From: Sulfurospirillum_A sp029027265
GTDB taxonomy: Bacteria > Campylobacterota > Campylobacteria > Campylobacterales > Sulfurospirillaceae
Assembly (NCBI GenBank): GCA_029027265.1
Contig: CP093061.1
Span: 1,922,001 to 1,986,000 of the forward strand
Reading direction: 5' to 3'
Length of the DNA: 64,000 nucleotides
The position numbers and the translations under genes were made by a program. This document shows positions 25,620 to 33,900 of this stretch, one piece after another; within the stretch, counting starts at the first letter, position 1, and each line of letters starts with the position of its first letter. The notes below the pieces were generated by a model. It made no database searches. It had not been told where the DNA came from and saw only the letters and a program-made list of their open reading frames with translations.

Positions 25620-26513
25620 TTGGCATTACAAGATAAGTTATATTCTTTACTAGAAGAGCCTGAAAAAAACAAATATTCATATACGTTAAATATTTTTATA
25701 TACGCTTTAATCTTAATTAGTATCACATCTTTAATGATTTCAACAATTGATGAATACGAAGAAAAATATAGTTATATTTTAATTTCAATCCAACATATCA
25801 TAATGCCAATTTTTGTACTTGAATATGGGTTTCGTGTTTATGCAGCAGGAAGTTTAAAAAAATACAGTGGATTTATTGGAAAACTAAAGTACATAACCTC
25901 TGCTTACGCAATTATTGATTTAATTGTTATTATTCCATATATCTTTACAGGATTTGATTTTAATAATGCTTTTATAAGAAGTTTACGATTCTTTAGGATT
26001 TTTAGACTTTTCAGGATGAAAAAACAAGCTGAATTTGTAAAGGTTATCAGCCAAATACTTTCTTCAAAAAAAGAGGAATTTACAGTACTTCTTTTTTGTA
26101 CTTTTGCAATTATTATTTTCCTCTCTTTTATAGTTTTTGAAGCCGAACACAAGGCTCAACCAGAGGTATTTACAAATATACCTCAAACTCTTTGGTGGGC
26201 TGTTGCAACACTAACAACAGTTGGTTATGGTGATATGTATCCTATAAGCACTTTAGGAAAGTTTATAACAGCTATTGTGTCTATTCTCGGCATTGCTTTT
26301 ATTGCAATTCCTGGAGGAATTTTTGCATCAGAATTTGTAAACATATTTTCAAAAAGAAAACTTCAAAGAAAAAACAACAAAAAATGCTTACAATGTGGCT
26401 CAACAAATGTAGTGTTTATAAATAATCCAGAGCTATCATTCAATGGTGAAATAAAAAAATTTGAAAAGCTAAAACATTGTAAAGATTGTGAGTTTTATTC
26501 ACTTCGCACATAA
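25620..26513 (+). CDS. Voltage-gated-type potassium channel with C-terminal zinc ribbon
   Basis: A 297-residue six-helix cation channel. Helices cover about residues 22-44, 57-75, 90-112, an S4-like arginine-rich segment RSLRFFRIFRLFR near residue 120, 155-175 and 220-245. The filter TTVGYGD near residue 200 marks K+ selectivity. After S6 the tail has CLQCG and HCKDCEF, four cysteines in two CxxC pairs, like a zinc ribbon. AGGAG precedes a TTG start. The tail is unusual for bacterial K channels and might sense metal or redox state. Confidence 0.9.
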   Translation: MALQDKLYSLLEEPEKNKYSYTLNIFIYALILISITSLMISTIDEYEEKYSYILISIQHIIMPIFVLEYGFRVYAAGSLKKYSGFIGKLKYITSAYAIIDLIVIIPYIFTGFDFNNAFIRSLRFFRIFRLFRMKKQAEFVKVISQILSSKKEEFTVLLFCTFAIIIFLSFIVFEAEHKAQPEVFTNIPQTLWWAVATLTTVGYGDMYPISTLGKFITAIVSILGIAFIAIPGGIFASEFVNIFSKRKLQRKNNKKCLQCGSTNVVFINNPELSFNGEIKKFEKLKHCKDCEFYSLRT

Positions 26514-26518
26514 TGCAC

Positions 26519-27259
26519 TCATCCTAAAAAAGACCTCCTAAAAAACTTTGATGCTAAAGATGGATCCCATGATATAATAAGAAATGGGATATCAAGTTCA
26601 CCATATGAATCTAATTCTTTTTCCACAAGTATTCCTCCAAACTTGGAGTATAGTCTGTAATGCTCTTGTTTTATACCAGATATAGTTATGTCAATATCGT
26701 TATTGATAAAAAGTCCATGAACACCTTTGAGTAGATTTTTAAAATCTAAATTTAATCCACTAGTTTGACTTTTTACTATAAGTCTAGATATTTCTCCTAT
26801 AGTATTGTACTTTTCTCTCATATAATCAAAAGAAAATTTTCCCTCTGAAGGTAGTTTGTTTCTTGAGTCAAATATAACTCTTACAGTTGATGTAATTTCA
26901 TTATCATTTTTATGATAAATAATTGCAGAATTTTTATCGTACTTATCAAAATTTAGGCCCTCTATCATATCTGGAAACTCATTTTGATACTTTATCTCAA
27001 TATAGACATCACTTCTAAGTTTAAAAACCTCTATGAGTTCTTCTGCTGTAGTTGTTAGTTGTAAATCTTGATTGGAGACATCCCAAGTGAGTTTTTTATT
27101 AAACGTTATAGTCTCATCTATTGTCTTTTCTAAAAAAACTCTTTGATTGAAAAGATCTAAAATCCTATTTTGATTCCCAACATTTATTCTTTCATATACA
27201 CTCTTTTGTATAACTCCACGTAATTCGTTCAATGAACGATTTTTAATTAGGTTTACCAT
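26519..27259 (-). CDS. GNAT-fold acyltransferase-like protein (LuxI/FeeM-like shape)
   Basis: A 246-residue protein. The middle has EELIEVFKLRSDVYIEIKYQNEFP, then SAIIYHKNDNEITSTVRVIFDS, GEISRLIVKSQ, and FGGILVEKELDSYG. That order resembles GNAT-fold N-acyl amino acid or acyl-homoserine lactone synthases, with R in STVRVI and the E-x-SRL turn. It follows the response regulator by 56 bp on the same strand. A signal-molecule role is possible but not shown; a plain acetyltransferase is the alternative. Confidence 0.62.
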   Translation of the reverse strand: MVNLIKNRSLNELRGVIQKSVYERINVGNQNRILDLFNQRVFLEKTIDETITFNKKLTWDVSNQDLQLTTTAEELIEVFKLRSDVYIEIKYQNEFPDMIEGLNFDKYDKNSAIIYHKNDNEITSTVRVIFDSRNKLPSEGKFSFDYMREKYNTIGEISRLIVKSQTSGLNLDFKNLLKGVHGLFINNDIDITISGIKQEHYRLYSKFGGILVEKELDSYGELDIPFLIISWDPSLASKFFRRSFLG

Positions 27260-27315
27260 AATTTATCCTTTATAGGATAAATTTTACTAAAAGAGCGTCA
27301 CACTAAACGTCACAA

Positions 27316-27999
27316 TTACAAAATAAGTTTAAGTCTACATCCTATAGTAGGTATAGTCTCTATAAGTCTATATTCGACCTTTGCTCGTAGCCTATAAAGA
27401 AGAGTTCTTAATGTACTATCTGATATAAAGTTATCTGACCAAATCAGTGATTCTATGTATTTAAAAGGTACTATGTTTCCTTTAGCTTCTATAAGTATTT
27501 TCAAAAGCATTCTCTCTTTTTTGCTCAAAGAGATAGGTATAGTTTGATAAAAAAGAATTTCATTTTTCAAATCAAAATGGTAGTTAAATCCTAGGCTGGT
27601 AGTTTCAAAATTTATATCTATTTTATTTATTTGATTTATCTTGTGTAAACCTAAGAAAATAGTAGATTTTAACTCTTCACGTTTAAATGGTTTTAAAAGG
27701 TAACCTAGAGGGTTGGTTTTTATAGCCCTATTTATAGTTTTGTCATCTGAATAAGCAGTTAAATATATAACAGGAATATTTTTTATCTTTTGTATATCTA
27801 CTACTGCTTCTATACCATCTTTACTACTTACTAAATTAATATCACTAAGCAATATATCTGGTGTATATCGTTTTACACTACTAAGTGCTTCATCATAACA
27901 AGAGGCTATGTCAGTTACTTCAAAACCAAGCTGTTCTAAAGCACTTTTGATATCAAGAGCTACAATAGCCTCATCTTCTATAACAAGTATCTTAGTCAC
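27316..27999 (-). CDS. Response regulator with winged-helix output
   Basis: A 227-residue regulator: receiver with ILVIEDEAI, phospho-acceptor D near residue 54 in ILLSDINLV, T in IYLTAYSDD and K in YLLKPFKRE, then a C-terminal winged helix (LSKKERMLLKILIEA ... STLRTLLYRLRAKV ... IPTIGCRLKL). Its gene overlaps the kinase gene end by 8 bp. The receiver looks like those paired with HisKA_2-type kinases. Targets are unknown; the GNAT gene right after it is a candidate. Confidence 0.88.
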   Translation of the reverse strand: MTKILVIEDEAIVALDIKSALEQLGFEVTDIASCYDEALSSVKRYTPDILLSDINLVSSKDGIEAVVDIQKIKNIPVIYLTAYSDDKTINRAIKTNPLGYLLKPFKREELKSTIFLGLHKINQINKIDINFETTSLGFNYHFDLKNEILFYQTIPISLSKKERMLLKILIEAKGNIVPFKYIESLIWSDNFISDSTLRTLLYRLRAKVEYRLIETIPTIGCRLKLIL

Positions 28000-29830
28000 T
28001 ATCTTTCCAGCTTACAGTGGTTTTTATGCCATTAGATGAGCTAATTTTGATATCTCCTTTCAATTGCTTTTTTGCTAATGCATTAACTAAAGTCATGCCT
28101 AAAGAAGAGGACCTTTTGACTGTGTCATATCCTATGCCATCATCACCTACACTCAAGATATAATAATCATTCTCTTTTTTTAAACTTACTTCTATAGTCC
28201 CATCTTTTTCAGGAAAAGCATATTTGAAAGAGTTTGTTATAAGTTCATTTAGTATAAGACCACAGTAGATGGCCTCTTCCATTTTTAGTTTTGCTTTTAT
28301 ATTTAACTCTATTTTTAAATCATGATGGTAACTATCTCTTATACCCTCTATCATAAGATCAAAATACTCATAAGTGTCTATATGAGTTACATTTTCTTGT
28401 TTAAAAAGAAGTTCATGAAGATGACTCATTGCACTTATTCTATTTTGTATAGTTAACAATACATCTTGAAGTTTGTTATCTTTAACTTTATCTTTTTGCA
28501 GTCTTATGAGAGAGACTATCATTTGCATGTTGTTTTTTACTCTGTGGTGCAACTCTTTTAAAAGAAGTTGTTTTTCTTCTAGTGCAACACCTAAATGTGC
28601 AGTTTTTTCTTCTACTTGAATGGCTAATCTTTTAGTTTCATTTTCTTGTTGAACTACTAGTTTTTTACTTACTTTAACTTTTTCTTCTTGGAGCTGTTTT
28701 ATCCTATGTGCCAGAGCTATGGAAAATATAGTTGCTTCAAAAAGTAAAGAACCTTCTATATAATATGAAACATACTCAAATATATTGAAAACTCCAACAC
28801 TTGATAAATACATGAGTAAAACAGCTAAACAAATAACAGCCCAACCTAGTAAGATAAAATAAGCTTGTATATTTTTCTTAAAACTTGCATATATAGTTAC
28901 CCAAAGCAAGTAAACTATCAGTATCATTGATAATAAGTTTCTATATTTATTGAATCCATCAGATACTATAAAAAAGATAACTGATAGAGGAAGTATAATT
29001 ATAAAAGCATTTAAAATTTTGTTTAGTATTGGATACTGCTTCATATGTATAAATGTTTTAATAAAAAGGGCCAGTGAAAAGATAGGAAAAGCAACAAGCA
29101 ATGAAGCAAAGGTGATGATGTATATAATCCATGTTTGATTTAGAAAATAAACATTTCCTATGCCCACATAAATAATATGATGTGCTACTATACCGGTAAT
29201 ATACATAAAATAAAACATATAACTAATATCAAGAGTGAAAAAGAAGATAAATAGGTTATACAAACCAAGTATAGCCATAGCACCAAAGAAAAAAGCTAAA
29301 ATAACTTGATGATACATCTCTTTTTCATAAAAACTATTTGTATCCCAAATATTTAATTTTACTATGAGTGTAGTTATATTCGAAGATGCTCTTACATAGT
29401 ATGTTTCAGTTTCGTGTGGATTTATTGTTATCTCAAAGATAGGGTTAATTGTTTTTCTCTGTTTATTTATATTAAATAGTCCCTCTTTTTTTATCTTATA
29501 TCCGTTATTTGGATTATAAAACTGTATATCTGTTGTGAGAGCATTGTCATACTCTAAGATTTTATACATAGGTTTATCTGTATCATTTGTTAGTGAAAAT
29601 TTAACCCAAACACTAAAATCAGGTGAGTAACCATAACTCAAAAGCTTTTTCTTGTTATCTTTAAACTCTATATTTTTTTTTAAAATATCTTCTATCTGAA
29701 ATGATTTACTCTTATCGATATATATCTTAGAATGTTCTAACAAATCAATGCAATTTTCATCACTACTCGTAGGATTTGCATAGATAAAAGTAACTAAAAA
29801 AAGTATAAAAAATAGTCTAAAAAAAATCAT
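27992..29830 (-). CDS. 7TMR-DISM sensor histidine kinase (HisKA_2 type)
   Basis: A 612-residue kinase. After a signal sequence comes an extracellular 7TMR-DISM domain (about 25-175; FSVWVKFSLTNDTDKP is typical), seven membrane helices (about 180-390), a coiled coil (KVSKKLVVQQENETKR), and a HisKA_2 domain with phospho-histidine in LLKELHHRVKNNMQMI. The ATPase domain has LILNELITNSFKYAF and GDDGIGYD. DISM domains often bind carbohydrates or similar ligands. It lies 17 bp after the M48 lipoprotein gene, suggesting an envelope-related operon. Confidence 0.92.
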   Translation of the reverse strand: MIFFRLFFILFLVTFIYANPTSSDENCIDLLEHSKIYIDKSKSFQIEDILKKNIEFKDNKKKLLSYGYSPDFSVWVKFSLTNDTDKPMYKILEYDNALTTDIQFYNPNNGYKIKKEGLFNINKQRKTINPIFEITINPHETETYYVRASSNITTLIVKLNIWDTNSFYEKEMYHQVILAFFFGAMAILGLYNLFIFFFTLDISYMFYFMYITGIVAHHIIYVGIGNVYFLNQTWIIYIITFASLLVAFPIFSLALFIKTFIHMKQYPILNKILNAFIIILPLSVIFFIVSDGFNKYRNLLSMILIVYLLWVTIYASFKKNIQAYFILLGWAVICLAVLLMYLSSVGVFNIFEYVSYYIEGSLLFEATIFSIALAHRIKQLQEEKVKVSKKLVVQQENETKRLAIQVEEKTAHLGVALEEKQLLLKELHHRVKNNMQMIVSLIRLQKDKVKDNKLQDVLLTIQNRISAMSHLHELLFKQENVTHIDTYEYFDLMIEGIRDSYHHDLKIELNIKAKLKMEEAIYCGLILNELITNSFKYAFPEKDGTIEVSLKKENDYYILSVGDDGIGYDTVKRSSSLGMTLVNALAKKQLKGDIKISSSNGIKTTVSWKDSD

Positions 29831-29847
29831 TCATCTCCCCTTTATAC

Positions 29848-30582
29848 TTAGTTTTTTGCTATTATTCTTTTTATATTTTCTATTCTGTTATCATCAGCAG
29901 GATGTGTTGACATGAACTCCATAGGTTCACCTCCATTTTTTTGTGCTTTCATATTGTTCCAAAAATTTACTGCTTCGTTAATATCGTACCCTGCTCTTTT
30001 CATTAAGTATATGCCTATTTCATCAGCTTCATACTCAAAACTACGACTATACGGTAACATGACACCATATTGTGTTCCTAGTCCAAAAGCAACATCAAAA
30101 GCTTGATTACCACTAAGACCAGAAGCTTCCCCAATAGCGAGTTTTCCTATGCTTGCTAATTGTCCCATACTCATACGTTCTACTCCGTGACGAGCCAAAG
30201 CGTGAGCTATTTCGTGACTCATCACTGTTGCTAATTGATCTTCATTTTTAGCAGCTTTAAAAATTCCTTCATAAATAAATACTTTTCCACCAGGAAGGCA
30301 AAAAGCATTTAAGATGTCTTTTTCTATAACATTAAATTCCCAACGGTAATTTGTATTTGCTACTTTTGCTAATCTTTGCCCTACTCTTTTTACCATCTCT
30401 ATCTTTTTTTTATCTCTACTTAGCTTCTCTTTTTTTAATATATCATTTGATGCAGTTTTGCCCATATTCATCTCATCATCGTATGAGTAAAGTACCAATT
30501 GGCTTCTATTTGTATATGGTGTTTTTTGACAACCCACAAATCCAAAAAACACAACTAACACTATAAACACTATTTTTTTCAT
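29848..30582 (-). CDS. M48 family metalloprotease, lipoprotein
   Basis: A 244-residue M48 peptidase with a lipobox (VFFGFVGC, cysteine about residue 18). The zinc site is HEIAHALARHG with the third ligand E in YEADEIGIY. It resembles LoiP/YcaL/BepA-type periplasmic proteases that degrade misfolded outer-membrane proteins. As the first gene of a unit with the DISM kinase, it may belong to an envelope-stress system; that link is inference. Confidence 0.92.
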   Translation of the reverse strand: MKKIVFIVLVVFFGFVGCQKTPYTNRSQLVLYSYDDEMNMGKTASNDILKKEKLSRDKKKIEMVKRVGQRLAKVANTNYRWEFNVIEKDILNAFCLPGGKVFIYEGIFKAAKNEDQLATVMSHEIAHALARHGVERMSMGQLASIGKLAIGEASGLSGNQAFDVAFGLGTQYGVMLPYSRSFEYEADEIGIYLMKRAGYDINEAVNFWNNMKAQKNGGEPMEFMSTHPADDNRIENIKRIIAKN

Positions 30583-30656
30583 ATATTTCTCCTACTTTTG
30601 CCTCTATTTTATCTTAATAAAGATATAATTTTCCAAAAACTATAAGGTAAGATTTT

Positions 30657-31367
30657 ATGGGCAGAGCATTTGAATATAGAAAAGCGTCAAAGCTGAAAAG
30701 ATGGGGAGCAATGTCAAGAATATTTCCTAGACTTGGTCGCTCTATTACTATGGCAGCTAAAGAGGGTAGTAGTGACCCAGATAGCAATGCAAAACTTCGC
30801 ACAGCGATACTAAATGCAAAAGCTGAAAATATGCCGAAAGACAACATTGAAGCAGCTATAAAAAGAGCAGACTCAAAAGACTTAGCAGATATGAATGAAG
30901 TAAACTATGAAGGCAAAGGTGTTCATGGTGCTCTTTTATTTGTTGAAACTGCAACTAACAATGCAACAAGAACTGTAGCAAATGTAAAAAACCACTTTAA
31001 AAAAGGTGGTGGAGAGATGTTAAACAATGGATCTTTAGAATTTATGTTTTCAAGAAAAGCTGTATTTGAATTTAAAAAAACTGAAGATATGGATTTAGAA
31101 GAGTTAGAACTTGAACTCATAGACGCTGGGCTTGAAGAGATAGAAGAGGAAGAAGGCATAGTTCTTGTAACTGCCAACTACACTGACTTTGGGTCTTTAT
31201 CTCACGCATTTGACGAACTTAAAATTGAGATGAAAACTGCAACACTAAAAAGATTTGCAAATACACCTATAGAACTTAATGAAGAACAAATAAATGACAT
31301 TTCAGATCTCATAGAACGTATAGAAAATGATGATGATGTTCAAGCGGTATATACTAATTTTAGCTAA
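30657..31367 (+). CDS. YebC/PmpR family protein
   Basis: A 236-residue YebC-family protein. The start GRAFEYRKASKLKRWGAMSR, RSITMAAKEGSSDPDSNAKLR, MPKDNIEAAIKRA and YEGKGVHGALLFVETATNN are all family hallmarks. Members act as transcription regulators and, as shown for some, help ribosomes through polyproline stretches. Length and domain order are normal. Likely monocistronic, divergent from the M48 gene. Confidence 0.95.
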   Translation: MGRAFEYRKASKLKRWGAMSRIFPRLGRSITMAAKEGSSDPDSNAKLRTAILNAKAENMPKDNIEAAIKRADSKDLADMNEVNYEGKGVHGALLFVETATNNATRTVANVKNHFKKGGGEMLNNGSLEFMFSRKAVFEFKKTEDMDLEELELELIDAGLEEIEEEEGIVLVTANYTDFGSLSHAFDELKIEMKTATLKRFANTPIELNEEQINDISDLIERIENDDDVQAVYTNFS

Positions 31368-31377
31368 TATACACCTC

Positions 31378-31408
31378 TACATGTAAGGGAAAATTCCTTA
31401 CCATGTAA
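31378..31408. terminator. Imperfect hairpin after yebC carrying TACATGTA
   Basis: TACATGTAAGGGAA (31378-31391) can pair with the segment ending CCATGTA (to about 31407) through an A-rich loop, with small mismatches. It may end yebC transcription. It also carries the dispersed octamer. Confidence 0.45.
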
Positions 31409-31439
31409 CACTATTATCACTTTTTAGCTACAATAACTA

Positions 31440-33092
31440 ATGAAATATTTATCTACTAAATTAAAGCTTATTATTCTTGGTGTTATTACGACTATTAGCA
31501 TCTTTACCATACTTGGTATAACAAAGATTTTTAATGACAAAGAGATAAAACTAATATCTATAAAACAAAAGCTACTTGGCATACACAAACATGTACTAGA
31601 GATTGAAAATAATATCCACCATTTTTCTATAAGGAAACAGTCAAAATTTGTAAAATTTGCTTTTGATAAAAATAATGACTTAAAAAAACATATAAAAAAT
31701 TTGGAAAAAATGGCACTTTCTGAAAATTTAAATATCAATAATCTTCATAAAATATCTTTACTACAAAATCAATATAACACCCTTTTCACTAAACTCTACC
31801 AAATAGAAGAGGAGATCGGTTTAAGTCATGATACAGGGCTAAGAGCGAAAATGAGAATAGAAATTCATAAAGTGGAAGCTTTCTTTAAACATACTGGAAA
31901 CTTGCAAATGCAAAAGCATATTTTATCGATTAGGCGTATAGAAAAAGATTTTCTATTAAGAAAAAATTTGTTATATGTAAATGAACACGAAAAAAAGATC
32001 AAAGAGCTAACTTCTATCATAAAACTTACTAAAAACTCAAAATCAGATTTAACCTTCTCTTTACCAATGCTAAAAAATTACCAAAATAGTTTTATGGAAA
32101 TAGTATCTGACTATAAAATAATAGGATTGAGCGGTACACATGGTCTTTTTGATAAAGTAGAAACTTTGAATAAACTTATAGATACGCAAATAGAAAAAAC
32201 TGTAAAACAACTGGATTTTGAGATTAAAGAAAATATTATCAATACTATTTTTATATACATTATAATTTCAACTACTATCATAGCCATAATTATACTTACA
32301 AATATTCTTATTATAAAAAAAGTAATTAAAGAGATATCAAATACACAAAAACAACTACTACAATCAGAAAAAATGGCAAGTTTAGGGAGCTTGGTAGCTG
32401 GTGTCGCTCATGAAATAAATACTCCTATTGGCATAGCTCTCACAGGAATTTCACACCTTAGTGACATTTCTAAAAACATAGTAAAATTATATAAAGCTGA
32501 TAATCTTAGTAAAGATGAATTTGAAGATTATATAAAAAGTATTGAAGATGTATCTAGCTCCTCATTAACAAGCATAAATAAAGCTTCAGAACTTATAAGA
32601 AGTTTTAAAAAAGTATCTGTTGATCAGACAAACGAAGAGACACGAGTATTTAATCTAAATGAATATACACATGAGCTAATTCTATCTCTTAGTACAATCA
32701 TGAAAAATCGACCAATATCTGTACATGTAGTCATCCCAAAAAAGTTAAATATCAATTCACTTCCAGGTGCTTATGGGCAAATTATAACTAATCTAATCAT
32801 GAACTCTCTCATTCATGGATATAACAAAGAAGATAAGGGAAATATTTATATAAATGCTTTTCAATACAAAAAAAACATAACTATCCTTTACAAAGATGAT
32901 GGAAAAGGAATAGATGAAAAAAATCTAAACAAAATCTTTGACCCTTTTTTTACAACATCTAGAACCTCTGGAGGAAGTGGTTTAGGTCTTCATATTCTTT
33001 ACAATATCATCACAACTACTTTCAAAGGAGCTGTTACATGTAAAAGTAAAAAAAGAGATGGTGTAGAGTTTAATATTACATTTCCTGTTTAG
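31440..33092 (+). CDS. Orphan membrane sensor histidine kinase
   Basis: A 550-residue kinase. A first membrane helix (about 8-27), a long helical sensor region facing outward (about 30-265, with EKDFLLRKNLL typical of helical-bundle sensors), a second helix (about 266-292), then HisKA with LGSLVAGVAHEINTPIG, N box NLIMNSLIHGY, G1 KDDGKGIDE, F box FDPFFTTSR and G2 GGSGLGLHI. No receiver or output domain, and no regulator gene adjoins it. It overlaps the convergent asparaginase-like gene by 17 bp. Confidence 0.9.
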   Translation: MKYLSTKLKLIILGVITTISIFTILGITKIFNDKEIKLISIKQKLLGIHKHVLEIENNIHHFSIRKQSKFVKFAFDKNNDLKKHIKNLEKMALSENLNINNLHKISLLQNQYNTLFTKLYQIEEEIGLSHDTGLRAKMRIEIHKVEAFFKHTGNLQMQKHILSIRRIEKDFLLRKNLLYVNEHEKKIKELTSIIKLTKNSKSDLTFSLPMLKNYQNSFMEIVSDYKIIGLSGTHGLFDKVETLNKLIDTQIEKTVKQLDFEIKENIINTIFIYIIISTTIIAIIILTNILIIKKVIKEISNTQKQLLQSEKMASLGSLVAGVAHEINTPIGIALTGISHLSDISKNIVKLYKADNLSKDEFEDYIKSIEDVSSSSLTSINKASELIRSFKKVSVDQTNEETRVFNLNEYTHELILSLSTIMKNRPISVHVVIPKKLNINSLPGAYGQIITNLIMNSLIHGYNKEDKGNIYINAFQYKKNITILYKDDGKGIDEKNLNKIFDPFFTTSRTSGGSGLGLHILYNIITTTFKGAVTCKSKKRDGVEFNITFPV

Positions 33093-33579
33093 TTTGAAAC
33101 ACTCCAATCTCTCTGTTTTTGTATATATTTTTATGCTCATCTACTAAACCATGCATTGCTATAAAAATACCGTTTTTTGTGCAATTAAGAAGATAACCAA
33201 GTGACATTGATAAATTTGCATTAGCTTCCACGCTATCTATGCTAAAAGGGACCATTGCACCTGTTAAAAATATAGTTTTATTACTTATATACTTTTCTAA
33301 AAATTCTGCCGTTTTATCCATTGTATCTGTTCCGTGGATTATAAGTATTTTTTCAAAAGGACTGTTTTTTATAAGCGCTGCTATCTCTTTTCTATCGCTT
33401 TCTTGCATATCTAAGCTATCTTTGTGGATTATATTTTTTAGTTCATATTTCAAATTGTAAAAGTACTTTAGTATATTTTCTAATGCGATTGAGTCTTCTG
33501 GAACTTCTAGCTCCCCTTTTAAAGGGTTGTATCTTTTGTTAAAAGTGCCACCAGTATTTACAATAAGTATATTTTTCAA
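33076..33579 (-). CDS. Asparaginase-like N-terminal domain protein
   Basis: A 167-residue protein that equals only the first domain of type I/II L-asparaginases. Catalytic motifs are visible: TGGTF near residue 9 and HGTDTMDKTAEF near residue 80, plus LTGAMVPFS. The C-terminal domain that completes the active site in the usual dimer is missing, and no second-domain sequence follows. Short forms like this recur in Campylobacterota, so it may be a real one-domain protein and not a truncation. Activity is uncertain. Confidence 0.8.
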   Translation of the reverse strand: MKNILIVNTGGTFNKRYNPLKGELEVPEDSIALENILKYFYNLKYELKNIIHKDSLDMQESDRKEIAALIKNSPFEKILIIHGTDTMDKTAEFLEKYISNKTIFLTGAMVPFSIDSVEANANLSMSLGYLLNCTKNGIFIAMHGLVDEHKNIYKNREIGVFQTKQEM

Positions 33580-33634
33580 AATTTAACCTTTATTAATCTC
33601 TATATGATATTATACCACCAAATAAAGGATAAAA

Positions 33635-33877
33635 ATGGATATCTTTCAAATAATTGGTTTTATAGGTATGCTTTTTGTAGTGTATGCTTATTTTTTACTG
33701 CAAGCTCTTAAAGTTGAGCATAGTTCCCTTAAATTTCAAACCTTAAACCTAATTGGAGCTATACTTCTTATAATATCACTTTTAGTTCACTTTAATCTTG
33801 GATCATTTTTGATAGAGATATTTTGGATTATAATTACTATATATGGAATAATGAAAAATAGAGTAAAAAAGGCATAG
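33635..33877 (+). CDS. CBU_0592-type small membrane protein
   Basis: An 80-residue protein with three hydrophobic helices: FQIIGFIGMLFVVYAYFLLQ, then LNLIGAILLIISLLVHF and IEIFWIIITIYGI. This is the layout of CBU_0592-family membrane proteins of unknown role. AAAGGA lies before the ATG, and a strong terminator overlaps its last codons. Confidence 0.72.
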   Translation: MDIFQIIGFIGMLFVVYAYFLLQALKVEHSSLKFQTLNLIGAILLIISLLVHFNLGSFLIEIFWIIITIYGIMKNRVKKA

Positions 33878-33899
33878 TAAAAATACTATGCCTTTTTGT
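33868..33899. terminator. Strong bidirectional terminator
   Basis: AAAAAGGCATAGTA and TACTATGCCTTTTT are perfect complements around a short AAAA loop, with A run on one side and T run on the other. It separates the CBU_0592-type gene from the convergent acs end at 33901. Confidence 0.88.
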
Positions 33900-33900
33900 T

